Part shown: piece by piece, positions 24,276 to 36,925 of the stretch
How positions within the stretch are numbered: the first letter of the stretch is position 1
Layout: every line of letters starts with the position of its first letter
Assembly: GCA_005281725.1 (NCBI GenBank)
Contig: SSBO01000009.1
Span: 582,585-646,584 of the forward strand
Length of the DNA: 64,000 nucleotides
Direction: 5' to 3'
DNA from: Wuchereria bancrofti
Lineage: Eukaryota; Nematoda; Chromadorea; Rhabditida; Onchocercidae
The notes under the pieces: generated by a model
The model's database searches: none
What the model saw: the letters and a program-made list of their open reading frames with translations, nothing else
What the model was told of the DNA's origin: nothing
Program-made: the position numbers and the translations under genes

Positions 24276-26694
24276 TTAAATTTTATTTAATTTAAAACAA
24301 AAGAAAAAATTATGTGCTACATTGGTAACAATGACAAGAAGCATTCCTATGCAAATTGATGGAATATGTGGATAGTACCAATTATTTTTAATTAATCTAT
24401 CAATTGCATTTGTCAATGAACTTTCTGACTCAATTACTTCTTCCGCATTTGAAATTTCAGTTTGAAATTGAACATTTGATTCAATCACTTCTTCCGCATT
24501 TGAAATTTCAGTTTGAAATTGAACATTTGATTCAATTACTTCTTCCGCATTTGACATTTCAGTTTGAAATTGAACATTTGATTCAATCACTTCTTCCGCA
24601 TTTGAAATTTCAGTTTGAAATTGAACATTTGATTCAGTTATTTTCTCTACAGCCGGTATTTCAGATTGTAATTGGATAGCATTTTTGCAAACATTTGAAT
24701 GAACTGCAAAATAAAACAAAAGTTGAAGCTATTGCAATAATTCTCGATTAAAATAAAACATTCTTTCAATGACTTAAAATATTTGACAAATTTAAATTTT
24801 AAAAGAAAAAAAGAAGCCCATTTCATATCTGATAAGTATAAATTTTGTTTTTCTTTAATAAATTCAAATTTAATAATTATACCAATAGTTGCTGTTTCAT
24901 CTTGATCACTGTCTAATTTCATCCCTAATTTAGCAGCATCACGTAGTACACGTTTCCAAATTTTCTCATAATTATACGAACTTATCCTTGGATTAATTAT
25001 TTCACGTAATGAATTCAAAAGTGCCATTTCTTGCTCATTCAATGTCTAAACAACATAAATTTTACATTAATATTATCTCATTTCATATATATTTGATATT
25101 ATTAATAATAATACAAATTTTATTTTTTTTTTTTTTTTTTTTTTTTTGAGGATGATATAACTGATTAATAAATTTTCAAAAAAAAAATAAAAAATATCAT
25201 TTTAACTGCAACTGATTCTTTTATTATTTAAATATTAGAGTAAAGATTTTATCATTGTTTGAAATATTATCAGCATTAATTACAGTTAATTAGATAGCCT
25301 AGTAAACAAGTAATTAAACAAAACTGAAACCTAGTGCAAACATTATAGAATTAAAGCTTAAAACACTGATAACTATCAATTAAAATACTAGATCCTATCA
25401 TTTTCAATTTCATTTAAGTTTTCATTATCATTTCCAATTTCAATTTCATTATCATTTCAATTTCATTTAAGATAAAAAACAATTCCTCTTAAGCATACCT
25501 TAACTTTATTATTTTCATCATAAAAAGTTTCTCGTATTTTTGGTTGTTGTAACCATGTAACAATCTCTTTGTATTGTAAAATATCTGCCATTCTTTTTGT
25601 AAATTCTTTTTGATCTTTCTGCAATGAATAAATTTTCAAATTTTAATTAAAATTAATTAATAGCTTGCTAAATTAATATTTTGCAAATATTTTAATGAAT
25701 GAAACATAAATTGATAGAATTATAGCTTTTCTTTTTTTTATTTTTAAATTATGCATGAGTAAGTATAATTTCATTGTATAAAAATTGATTGTTTGAAAAA
25801 AAAAAAAGATAAACATCGAAATATTTTAATTTTTTTACCTCTCTTTGCTCCACTATCACTTCTTTCAATCTTTTCATATCATCATAAAATGCATCAACTA
25901 ATTCAGTTAATAAATCTAACTGAGCTTTTGCTTCAATTAAATTGTAATCAGTACGTGCCTAAAATAATTTTTTTTATTAAATAATTATATATCAGTAATT
26001 ATACACTTTTTATTTTTATTAAATAATTATATATACTTCAATAATTTACATATTTATATATTATTCTATATTACTATAATACTAATTTTTGTATTCATTT
26101 CATTATTACTTATTTTTTAAAATTCCTTAATTTTAATTCAAATTTTAATTTATTCGTTTTAATTTTATTTTAACTTCAAAATTTAATTCATTCATTCAAA
26201 AAAGAATTTTTTTTTTACTTCATTTTAATTTATTTCTAATTTAGTAACAAAAACATACATAGTGCTCAACAAGTGCATTTCCTGACTTCAATTCTTGTCT
26301 CCAACGCATCAGTTGTGACTAGAAAAAAAATTTTAAAAATTAAGCAATTTTTTTTTTTTGTATTTCCATTGAACTACCATTAAGGTTAAAGGTTGAAATG
26401 ATACATTGAATATTTCAATTATTATATGATTTTTTCTTTTTAATATAGCACTTATCAATTTTTGATATCTTCGTGATAAAATTGTTCGATGATTTCTAAT
26501 TGTTATCACTGCTTATTTACTCATATTATCTGTTTAGTTAATTAAATATAAATGAATTAACAAATAAAACTAACATATCGTTTTTTCTGATTATTTTTCT
26601 TATTTCGAAGCAGCTCCTCAACTTTCTCAAATGGTTTAAATATTTTAACTTCAACTGTTGGATCTGATGATTTCATAGAGCATTGATTCACCAT
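24276..26694 (-). CDS. Paralogue A of an unrecognised three-gene family: coiled-coil protein with 17-residue repeats and C-terminal membrane anchor
   Basis: Exons in transcription order: 26694-26575, 26318-26259, 25958-25839, 25618-25499, 25045-24883, 24703-24276; 336 residues, all phases consistent. I do not recognise the family. Exons 1-4 encode charged helical sequence (PFEKVEELLRNKKNNQKKRY; DDMKRLKEVIVEQRE; FTKRMADILQYKEIV). Exon 5 carries the family signature (LNEQEMALLNSLREIINPRI, then EKIWKRVLRDAAKLGMK). Exon 6 encodes four near-perfect copies of a 17-residue unit (NVQFQTEISNAEEVIES), then WYYPHIPSICIGMLLVIVTN, a single hydrophobic anchor close to the C-terminus. There is no signal peptide, so a tail-anchored protein facing the cytosol is likely. 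Compared with B and C it lacks the exon(s) after the signature exon; the junction phases allow a simple exon loss. Confidence 0.75.
24437..24645 (-). repeat. Coding 51-bp minisatellite in paralogue A
   Basis: Four 51-bp units, with partial flanking copies, encode the 17-residue repeat. TTTGAAATTTCAGTTTGAAA recurs every 51 bp on the + strand. The units differ at only a few positions (for example Ile/Met at repeat residue 8), so expansion looks recent. Confidence 0.95.
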
Positions 26695-26722
26695 TGATAA
26701 TAAAATATTTACTTCAAACCTG
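26695..26722 (-). promoter_or_regulatory. Candidate spliced-leader acceptor and 5'UTR of paralogue A
   Basis: Reading the - strand, TTTTTCACAG (AG at 26721-26720) lies 25 nt before the ATG at 26694-26692. No upstream exon is apparent, although the frame is open back to the AG. Confidence 0.45.
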
Positions 26723-28563
26723 TGAAAAATTTAATTATTGTTTTTTTTCGGATTAAATATAAATGAATTAACAAATTCGTATGTAACACTTTTTTTGCCA
26801 TGAAATTTCTTAAAAATACAATAAAATGTAGCATTTGGATTATTTTGAACTTTGACCTTTTTTAAACTTTCAATTCAAAGACTAATCAAAAGTTGAAATA
26901 TGCTGTCAAAAAAGATAAAAAATTGTTTGAGAAAAAAAAGAAACAGTGAAGCAGAAACTATCAATAAACTCTCAATAACATAATTAACAATTTATTAGTG
27001 CGAATAATGGACAAATGTGATCTGAGAGAATTGCGTTGACCTTTCAACTTTTTTATCGATTTAAGTTATTGATTTAAGTTATTGATTCAAGTTATCAATT
27101 CAAGTTATTGATTCAAGTTATCAATTCGAGTTGTCAATTCAAGTTATCAGTTCAAGTTATTGATCCAAGTTATCAATTCAGGTTATTGATTCAAGTTACT
27201 GATTCAAGTTATTGACTCAAATTATCGATTCAAGTTATCAATTCAAGTTACTGATTCAAGTTATTGACTCAAATTATCGATTCAAGTTATTGATTCAGGT
27301 TATCAATTCAAATTATTGATTCAAGTCATCAATTCAAGTTGTTGATTCAAGTTATTGACTCAAGTTATCGATTCAAGAAAATGTAAGGATTTGATTTTTT
27401 GAGTTAAAAAGAAGCAAAGTACAATTTAAGTATTCTACTAATGAATATAAAAGTATGATGAAAGTAAATATTGATTTCATTTGGCTATAACTAATTGTTC
27501 TACTACAACATTCTCTTTGATTAGTCAAAAAATAAGAAAATAATATCTTAGCTAAACTGTTGCTACATTTTCGAAAATTCCAATAAAAGAAGACTAGAAA
27601 AATTGAAACAAAATTTTTAATCAAAAGATTTTGATCATTGATTAGATAGATCATTCTAGTTTTTACTTGATCCGATAAGAAAACTAAGATAACGTTAAAT
27701 CTATTCGTTGCAAGAAGCCATTTCTAGAAGATAGGCTTTTCAAATTTATTTAATTTTGATATTTTTATCTGCGAATTTTTTTTTTTCGTCATTCATTTCA
27801 TTTATTTTTGTCTACTTGATTAGACAAGAAAATAAAAAGATTGAAACTGAAAATTTATCCCACTGTAGCAATCAATATTTGTAGCAAATCAATAAACAAA
27901 GAGAAAATCGATCATTTTATTTTTTTTATCTGTGATAAAATATTTGTTGTACAAAATTGACTAATTTGTGAAATTGTATTTAAATAAATGAATTAGAAAT
28001 GATTTGTTCCGAAAATTAAAATTATTATAAGCTTTTTTTTCTGTGTACAACACATTTTGATTTTTTTATTTTGTGAATAAAATCGAATCAGAAAATATTG
28101 TCTCTTAAGTATTATAAAATAATCAATCAATCAATCAATACTGAATAGTACATCACAAAAAAAAGATCAGTTTTGAATTTGCAACAATTATATTGGAATA
28201 TTATCAATGGTCAGCAAAAGAAACTAAAAAAAAAACTGAACAAACTTATAAAATAATTTAAATAGAAAGAAACAAAATAATTTATTGAGGAAAAAACAAT
28301 TGAAATTTTGTTATGTAATATTTCAATTAATGAAAAACTATTTGGATGAAGCTAAATTTTAAGTAAAATGTGATAAAAAAAGGTAGATATTATCACAAAT
28401 GAATAAGTGTATCTGATAATACGAAATAAATAAAAAGAAAATCATTTGAAATTTGATAAAATATAATCAATTCTGATAATTCTTTTCCAATTCATTGCAA
28501 TATGTTAAATTAATAAAAGAAACAACAAAAAAAATTTTTTTTAGTCTTTTTTTTTTGTTTTTA
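26723..28563. other. Intergenic region between paralogues A and B
   Basis: Contains a 13-mer tandem array at 27054-27376 and an (AATC)n run near 28121-28138. No coding exon was found. Confidence 0.6.
27054..27376. repeat. 13-bp tandem array (about 25 copies) upstream of paralogue A
   Basis: The unit is roughly CAAGTTATTGATT or CAAGTTATCAATT, with period 13 over about 323 bp and scattered substitutions. At least six units carry TTATCA (TGATAA on the gene strand), the GATA-factor core. The array lies 360-680 bp upstream of the start codon of paralogue A. Confidence 0.92.
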
Positions 28564-31500
28564 TTAAACCATTTTTATCAAATTAAATTTTCCAAATAAT
28601 GATTTGCACATTTTGCAAACTACAACACCAACAAATAATCCAATGCAAAGCGATGAAATGTGAAATTGGCATGAAATATTGAATTGAACATCATTTTCCG
28701 CATTAACTGATAATTTTGCTGATTTGTTACTTTTTGCGCTTAATATTTCCACATCATACGTTGTCGTATTTTGTTGAGCATTTAAAATAGCTATGAAATG
28801 AAAAAATAAATAAATAAATAAAAGAACTAAAAAAAAACAAACAGTGTGACTAAAAAGTAATTAGGCTGTTAAAAATTAAATACCTAAAAATTTCACGAGA
28901 CATAACATTAAACTAAAAACTTTATCATCTGAAATTATTTAAGAATAATTAATTAATTAAGATGATTATGGAATTATTTAAGATTTAAAAATTTTTAAAC
29001 AATATCATTTTTTTTTTTGCATATTCATATTATTAAAAGAGTTAAGTAATTATTCTGTTAAAAATTAAATAATATTTTATTTAGACTTTAAGTAATATTT
29101 TATTAAGATTTCAATTTTAATTGGCGCAAAATTTTCTAGCAAATTTTAGCAAAAATTATAATAATTAAAGAGTATTACATTCTTCTACAATTTATAATTC
29201 ACTCATAACTTTTTTTTTTTTAAAAAAAGGTTTTAAAATTAATTTTTAAACAAAATTACATACTACTAATTGTTGTCACTTTTTGTCCACTATTTGTTGA
29301 TAGCGAATTACTGTTAGATTTTGATATTTCATTATCATTGCAATAATTTGGCTAAAAATATTTAGTTAATTAAAAAAAAAAAACTATTTTAAATTTGGGT
29401 GACAATTTTTTTTTTTTTTGTGAAGTAAAAAATTATCTAACCTTTTTAACAGTTTTATAGTTATCATCTGTAAAATTCATTGTATCAGAATATTTATCAA
29501 TTTGATGATCATTGCTGTCTGTGTCAATGGAACTATAATCTGATTTGCTACTACTGCCAATAGCAAAACATGAAGCAGAATTGGTAACAGCCTAAATTTA
29601 ATTATCAATTTGTAAAATTTTATCGCTAAATGAAGCAAATATGCATAACATTTGAGAATTTAATGATTTAAAAATTTTAAATTTCACCAATTTGTGAAAT
29701 TTTACTAAATTTTACCGTTAAAATGAAGAAATATGCATAAAATTTGATAATTTAATGATTTGAAAATTTTAAATTTCACCAATTTGTGAAATTTCACCAA
29801 ATTTTACCATTAAAATGAAGCAAATATACATAACATTTAATAATTTAATGATTTGAAAATTTTAAATTTCACCAATTTGTGAAATTTCACTAAATTTTAC
29901 CATTAAAATGAAGCAAATACGCATAACATTTGATGATTTAATGATTTGAAAGTTTTAAAATTTGTCAATTTTTGAAATTTCACCAAATTTTACCATTAAA
30001 ATGAGGCAAATATGCATAACATTTGATAATTTAATGAATTGAAAATTTTGAAATTTATTAATTTTTGAAACTTTTCCACTAAAATAAAACAAATATGCAT
30101 AAAGTTTGATAATTTAATGATTTGAAAATTTTAAAATCTCATCATTATAATGAATTAAATTACTCGTGCTGGTGCTGCAAATGACATTTGTTCAATGAAA
30201 ATCATATTTTCCAACCAAGATGGCATATTCACAAATAGTTGACAATTTCGAACACGATCAAGCAAGCATTTAATATCATGACCTAAAAATAATCGCTTTA
30301 TAATTTAGCATTTTTCAAATTTTATATATTTTCAAAAATTTTACATAAAAAAAAATTTATTAAAAGATACATAAATGAAGCAAAAGTGAACATATAATTA
30401 TCATAAAGATGAATAAAAATTTTTCATTTTTTAAATTTTACAATTTATTTTATTTATTTGATTAAAAATATTGTTTATTGCTATTTACAAATGATAAAAG
30501 CAAACTTTATTAAATTTATATTAATCAATTCTTACCTGTATAACGACTAATAATCTGAAATGATGAATCTTTTACCACTTTTATTCCATTTTCCAAGGCA
30601 ATTTGTAATTTCTTACTGCGAATTTTATTATTTTCTTTGAAATTTATCGTCGGATTAATTAGCAAATGTAGCAAATTCAAAAGTGTAAGTTCTTGTCCGT
30701 TTAATTTCTGTTAAAAAAACATTATGATAATTAATAAAATTAGTAAAAATTATTTTTAATTAATAAATTTACAACAAATTCACTAAATTTAATCATTTTC
30801 ATTTCAGGAAAAAGTGAAAATTTTATGAGGAATCATATATTAATTAACATTCTTATGATTTCAAACTATTCATTTTCAAAAATAGAATATATCATGACAA
30901 AACCGCTTGTTTTTTTTTTTTTTTTGATGACAAAACCGCTTTTTTCTTTTAGTATTGAAGTATGAATGAAAAGGATTTAAGCTGAATGTTTTTTTGTTGA
31001 AATATCTTTTGTTACATTTTATCATTCGTAATTTTAAACAAGAAAAAAAAAAATGATTGAGACGTACTATAGCACCGTTTGTTCCGGATGTAAGCGAATA
31101 GCTAATTTCCGGAATTTGCGTATTAGCAATAATTTCTTTGTATTCTAGAAAAGCAATCATTTGATCTATAAATTGCATCCGATCACTCTGTAAGCATTAA
31201 ATCATTCTTAACTTTATGTTATCATTTATACTTTTCCATAAAATATTAAAAACTTAATTTAGTTGATTATAATCATTTAAAAAAAAAAAACAAAAAAAGA
31301 AGAAATTATTTCAAATAATTATAAATGAGAAATGATAATGTTTAATTTTCTTTTCTATCATCTAAAAATTATAATAGCAAAATTTTATTGTAAGAATTTC
31401 ATTATTAAAATTTGAATTTTACAAAGCATTATCTCATTCATTAGCAAATTTAAAAAAAAAAAAAGCTAAGATAAAATAAATGTAATTAAACCTCTTTTTT

Positions 31501-32119
31501 CTTAATTAAAGCATCTTTTCTAATTGCCATTTCAGATAAATAAATATCCAATACAGTATTTAGAGCATCAAGTTGACTCATTATCATCGTTATCACCTAA
31601 TCAAAATAGCAATCAAAAATTTCAATTACTATCAATTAAGTAAAAATGAAAACAAAGAAGAAATTAATTTGTGATAAAAGCAAACCATTTGATTAGCACA
31701 TGCAATATTTCCAGCACTTAAATGTCTTTGTCCCATTTCTAACATTTCCTGAAAAAAAAAAAAGAAAAAGACATCAACTAAATTATTAATTAACTCATTG
31801 ATTATTAATTAACTCATTAATTAATTACTTCTTAATAAAAGCAAAAAAAGATAATACTTAATGAATTAAATGAATAATAATAATTCAAATAAATTATCAA
31901 ATATATCATTTAATATCAATGAAATGTGTTTCAAAAAAAAAGTAATAATTTCTGATAAATAGTATATTGCTAATAAGTAATATTGCAATATTTAAATGAA
32001 TTTTTAAAACTAACAATTTGTTCCTTTAAATCTTGAATCTTATCAGTAAGTAACTTTTTGATAATATCAGTTCCGGAATTCCATCTGGAAATAATATCAT
32101 CGTAGCTTTCTTCTTGCAT
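28564..32119 (-). CDS. Paralogue B of the unrecognised three-gene family, with C-terminal membrane anchor
   Basis: Exons in transcription order: 32119-32015, 31748-31686, 31596-31492, 31187-31068, 30707-30536, 30282-30164, 29591-29442, 29351-29264, 28928-28884, 28790-28564; 397 residues, phases consistent. Exon sizes and phases match A and C: about 60, 105-120, 120, then 163-172 nt ending in phase 1. Exon 5 has the signature (LLHLLINPTINFKENNKI). Exon 6 (CLLDRVRNCQLFVNMPSWLE) aligns with exon 6 of paralogue C. A Ser/Asn/Asp-rich linker follows, then HISSLCIGLFVGVVVCKMCK, a C-terminal anchor homologous to that of A. Reading through the donor of exon 8 gives an immediate stop, and exon 9 contains an ATG followed by a signal-peptide-like stretch. 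The last two exons could therefore be a separate small gene; homology of the anchor to A favours one gene. Confidence 0.72.
29600..30160. repeat. ~93-bp tandem array in intron 6 of paralogue B
   Basis: About six copies. The marker TGAAGCAAAT (or a close variant) starts at 29631, 29724, 29817, 29910 and 30002, with a diverged copy near 30085. The array fills nearly the whole intron between exons 30282-30164 and 29591-29442. Several copies carry AAATTTAG on the - strand, similar to the intron's own acceptor. Confidence 0.93.
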
Positions 32120-33704
32120 CTATTTCTGTCTTTCTTTTTTTTTTTTCGTTTTTATTTGCTGTGAAAATATCTAAAAGAATTATAATTTAAATATTGACTG
32201 GTTAATTAATTGAATATTATACTTTTTTTTTCTGAGAAAGAAATTTGATAACGATTGGTAAACAAAAATTAAATACCTTACACTTCTATGGATAAAACAT
32301 ACTGAAAAAGCAAAATTTAATTTTTTTTTAACTAAATATTTTGAAAGCTTTTAAAAGCTTTTTTTCTAGAAAATTCAGTAAAAAGTAAACAAAAAGAAAA
32401 AAAAAGATTTAAAAAAATTCTTTTCTTTATCTGATAATATAACAAAAAGGGAAATACTAGAATGAATGAAATTATTAAATAATTTAAATTTGAAGAACTT
32501 ATTAATGACCGTTCAAATGGCTCATCGTTTATAGATAGCAACTGACAAATTTTTAAAATTTTACAAATGAATCAATCAGAATAAAACAATGATTCGCCCT
32601 GACAAAATTTTAACTTATTATTGTGACATTTCAAAATATTTGATTAGTTAATAGGATAATTATTAGATAAAATATGAAAGTTATCGATAAAAATATACGA
32701 TGAAACCAATCAAGAAATAAAAGTTAAACTTGGAGCAATCTGAATTTACTGATTTGATCTTTGATTAATACCAGTTTTAAGATCATGATTATCATGATCT
32801 AAATAGTGTTTATCACTATAATGATATTTTGTTTATTCAAATATTTTCTTGCCATCTTTGTTTACGCTGAATAGCTTTTCATTGATTTTCTTAATTTCAA
32901 ATTTTTTTGTTGATTCGTAAAAAAAACATTAAAAAAAGGATGACGAAGTTTTATAATTAACGAATTGTAAGTGATTATCCGATATAAACTTAGATTTTTT
33001 TTCTTATCAATGAGAAGTCATTTCTGTATAAATAAAATTTGAATCGTTGTTTTAAAATTTAATTTTTTCAGATTATTTCTATCATTGCTACAGGAATAAC
33101 TATGTGTTATTTCTATGTTAGTTAAATTTTTCTTTTGATAAGCAAATTTCCGTATTATTTCATATCTTTGTCACAATAAATACTATTGATAATCCTGTAT
33201 AGTATCCTATTTTTTAAATTTCAGTTAGATTTTATCAAATTAACAAAAAAAAAAAAATTGCCAAAATGCAATTCATCATTTCAATAGTTTGCCTCAAATT
33301 TAATTTAATGTAATAAAATTATTTAAATAAAACGATGTTTAAATTTTTATTTATAGTCGCTACTCAAACATATGAAATATTCAAAGTACAAATAATTTCA
33401 TATGCAATAATCATATCCAAAATGATAAGCAAAAATGAAATGTAAAAATCTGAGATATTCAATGAATGAAAAATAAAAAATTAAACGATGAAATATATAT
33501 TTTTGCCCTTTTGGTCATAAAGATGTAAACAATGAAGTAAAAATTAAATAATCATTAAAATGCTATCATGTATTAAAGACAAAAAAAAAAGAAATCATTG
33601 TAATGAAAATTAAAAAAAAAAAAAGAAAAAATGGATTAAAATTTATTTGGACAAGTAAACAAGCCAAACAAAAATCGATGTATTAGCATTTAAAATGAAT
33701 TAAA
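32120..33704. other. Intergenic region between paralogues B and C
   Basis: AT-rich; no coding exon recognised. Near 32764-32812 there are several GATCATGATTATCATGAT-like and TTATCAC motifs. The rest looks featureless. Confidence 0.55.
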
Positions 33705-36700
33705 TTAAATATCACAACGAAATATTCCTGGTGGTGGTCGTCCAGCTAATTCCGATGGTACATTCACATCTGCAGTGAAACGAGCAGGATAATAATTGAA
33801 ACAGAGATAATAAACTGAAAATAAAATTAATATTTTATTTAAAAAATTATTCAAAAAAAAAAAAAAAACAAAAGTGATACTTTAATTCATAAAATGATTT
33901 TTATTTATTTATAAAAAATAATTTTATCATTTATTATCTTTTATTATCAATTTTATCATTTATTTATCTTTATTTACTTATCAAATAATTTTATCAAAAA
34001 TAAAAAATTAACCAATCTGCTTATAAATACTAATAAATATTTCATTTAACTTCTTTAATTCTTTCTCTTTTTTTTAGAAAAAATTAATTCATATGGCTAT
34101 TTCTTTTCATTCATTTTATTTTTTTGAAAAAATTTCAAAATACCAAATTTACTTTTTTTTCTTTTTTTAACTACTAGTTTTGCATTTGCAATTCAAATGT
34201 GTTAATTTCAATCGTAAAAATTAATACTTAGCTTTACAAAATAATAAAAGTATGTTTTTTAGAAAATTAAAAAAATATTTCAAATTTTTAAAAAAAAAAG
34301 AGAAAAGAAAAGCCATATTTTACTGCTTAACTAACCGTCCGGTTTACTGCTTCCTTTTATAAATTTATAATTTTCATTAGTCTTTTTTTTTGCTTCTGTA
34401 TTCTTTTGCTGAGCTGTTGAATTACCTGTAAAAATGTGAAATGTTTTTTTTTGCATTTTTCCAAAAATAATTTTTTCTTCATTTTATTTGTCTCAAATTC
34501 TTTCCACTAATCAAATTATTATTTTGAAATTAATGAAAATAAAAAAAGAAGAAGAAGCCTACTGGCAGAATTATTGTTTAATTTTTGATCATTATCTTTT
34601 GCATTTTTGATATTCGATTCCATTTCAGGATTAGATTGCTCACCATTTAAGTCATTCTAAAAATAAAACAATCATTTTAACATTTTTGTTCTTTTAAATT
34701 TAATTTAATCTTTTTAAATCAAATTTTAAGTTAATCTTTTTTTTCCCAATTTAGTTTTCAAAATTTTAATTTAATTTGTTCAAATCAAATTTTAAGTTAG
34801 CCTTCTTTTTTCTCAATTTAATCTTCATTTAATTTAATCTTTTTAAATAATCAAATATGAAAAGGTGACCTCATTATCATAATTATAATAATTATAATAA
34901 TTATAATAGGGATATGGATATGATCCCAATATTGCAAATGCGCTTGTATTAATTCGATTAAACATTGCCATATTAACCCACATTGTACGACCTTTGAAAA
35001 AATCACATTTGCTAATACGTTCCAATAAACGTTTCGTATTGTTACCTAAATTTTTTTATAATATTTAAAATTACAATTTAAAATATTAATTACTAATAAA
35101 TAATTAATTACACATGTTAAAAAAATACATATATATATGCGCTAAAATTGCTAGAAGTAAATTAAAAAAAAAAACAATTTTTAAACAAAAAAAAAGATGA
35201 TGTAAAAATTATTTTGTTTTTTTTTATTTCGTTAATTTTTTAAAAAATTTATTCATTTTTTTCTTCTTTCATTTATTTTCCTACCAGTCCAACAATCATT
35301 GATTGTTTTATTTGAACCAAATGTAATTTCCATTGCTTTCAAAGCACTTTCACGTATTTTCTTGCGCCAAATTTTATTATTTTCAACCAAATTAATTGAT
35401 GGATTAATTTCTTCATTTAGCCAATGCAAATAGTCCAATTCTTCTTCCGTTAATCTCTGATAATAATTAATTAATTAATTGATTAATTAATACTTTAATT
35501 TCATATTAGTTTAATGATGGATAAATCAATAATGCATTTGCTATTAATTTGTCAGTTATAAAATTGCTAATTACTAACTACCAAACTATTTTATGCTAAT
35601 CTGTTATTATGTATTACATAAAGATCAAAGATTATTATAATCATGATTGCAAAAAAAAAAAAAAATACTAAGTATTAAGGAAAATAATTTGATAATTATC
35701 AATAAAATGATAATTATCTAATTTAATTCTTAATTAATAGCGCCATATGAATTATTTGATTCAAATAATCGAATAATTAATTAATTTTTATTGAATAAGA
35801 ATATTAAAAACGAAATTAAACTTAACAATTGCTCCGCTTGTTTTTGTACGAAATGCTTCTCTCACTTCACAATTTTGCATCAATTGTAGAAGTCCTTTGT
35901 AATGTTGAAAATCTTCCATTCGTTTAATAAATCTTTTTTTATTTTTCTACAAATAATAAATTTTATTATAGTCAACATTTTATTATTTATTTAAATTAAA
36001 ATAAAAACTTCAAAACCTTTCTTTCCTTATCCATTTTTCGTTGAATTTTCTTCATATCGGACATATGAACTTTATTCAAATGATACATAATCATAAGTTG
36101 ATTTTTTACTTCATCCATTTCAAAATTCATTTCAATCTAAAATTATTTTTTCATTTTTTAATATTACATAAATTTATTTTAAAATTTATCGTTTATAAAA
36201 AATATGATTATCATAATTATATTACATAAGAAATACTTACACATTTATCTTCTGTTTTATTTTTATCATCTAAATTATTTCGTTTCTTGCTTAATTCCTC
36301 CTGAAATTTTGAAAAATTAAAAATTATGCAAATTTCACAAGTTCATCTTAAAATTATCATTCATTATTATATCGTATTTTGAAATAAAAGTTAATTTTTT
36401 ATGTTAAAAAACCATTTTGACCTTTTATTATGATGCTTTAACTCAAATGTTAAAACTTAGTGATTAGAGTACAACAATAACAACAACAACAATCAAACTT
36501 AGATTAACTTTTCAAATTACTTATTGGATATATTTCATTTACAAAATGCAATCTAATAATTTTATATAATTAATTTATTCAGTAATTGTCTATTTTATTT
36601 ATAAGGAATATTTGTGAATAATTTTTATGCAAAATTTTTTCAACTTATTTCTTACTGCTATCAATATTCAATACATTAAATTTAATCATAAAAAATTTCA

Positions 36701-36899
36701 AAATAAATATTAAAAAGTAAACAAATAAATAAAGACGTACGTAACGTGTCTCTAATTCATTTATTCTTTCATTAATTAGCATTCTAGTTTCCTGGAATGC
36801 ATTACCGAATTTTGGTTTTTGTTTAAACCAATTCTGATTTATCATACTTTTGCTACGTGAAGCATCATCGATAAGAAGTTGTTGAAATTGTTTTTCCAT
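33705..36899 (-). CDS. Paralogue C of the unrecognised three-gene family, soluble form without membrane anchor
   Basis: Exons in transcription order: 36899-36741, 36300-36241, 36136-36017, 35946-35827, 35456-35285, 35045-34870, 34656-34563, 34425-34336, 33814-33705; 366 residues, all phases consistent. Exons 1-4 are charged and coiled-coil-like (MLINERINELETRY; MSDMKKIQRKMDKERK; FIKRMEDFQHYKGLLQLMQN). Exon 5 has the signature LTEEELDYLHWLNEEINPSI followed by NNKIWRKKIRESALKAM. Exon 6 (RLLERISKCDFFKGRTMWVN) aligns with exon 6 of B and ends in a tyrosine/asparagine run (YPYPYYNYYNYYNYDNE) built from an AT-rich microsatellite. Exons 7-8 are Asn/Lys-rich and low in complexity. The C-terminus (RFTADVNVPSELAGRPPPGI, FRCDI) has no hydrophobic anchor, unlike A and B. 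Function unknown. Confidence 0.75.
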
Positions 36900-36925
36900 T
36901 TCCGATTAATGATTTATTATTTGCT
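36900..36925 (-). promoter_or_regulatory. Candidate spliced-leader acceptor and 24-nt 5'UTR of paralogue C
   Basis: On the - strand TTTCTAG (AG at 36925-36924) is followed by 24 nt and the ATG at 36899-36897. No upstream exon was seen. Confidence 0.45.

Noticed and set aside
24404..24679. 91-codon + strand ORF with repeated FQFEIEHLIQ
   Set aside because: Antisense shadow of the 51-bp coding repeat in paralogue A; no splice signals or initiation context of its own.
27373..27654. 93-codon - strand ORF upstream of paralogue A
   Set aside because: Partly inside the flank of the 13-mer array, AT-driven composition, no link by phase to exon 1 of A.
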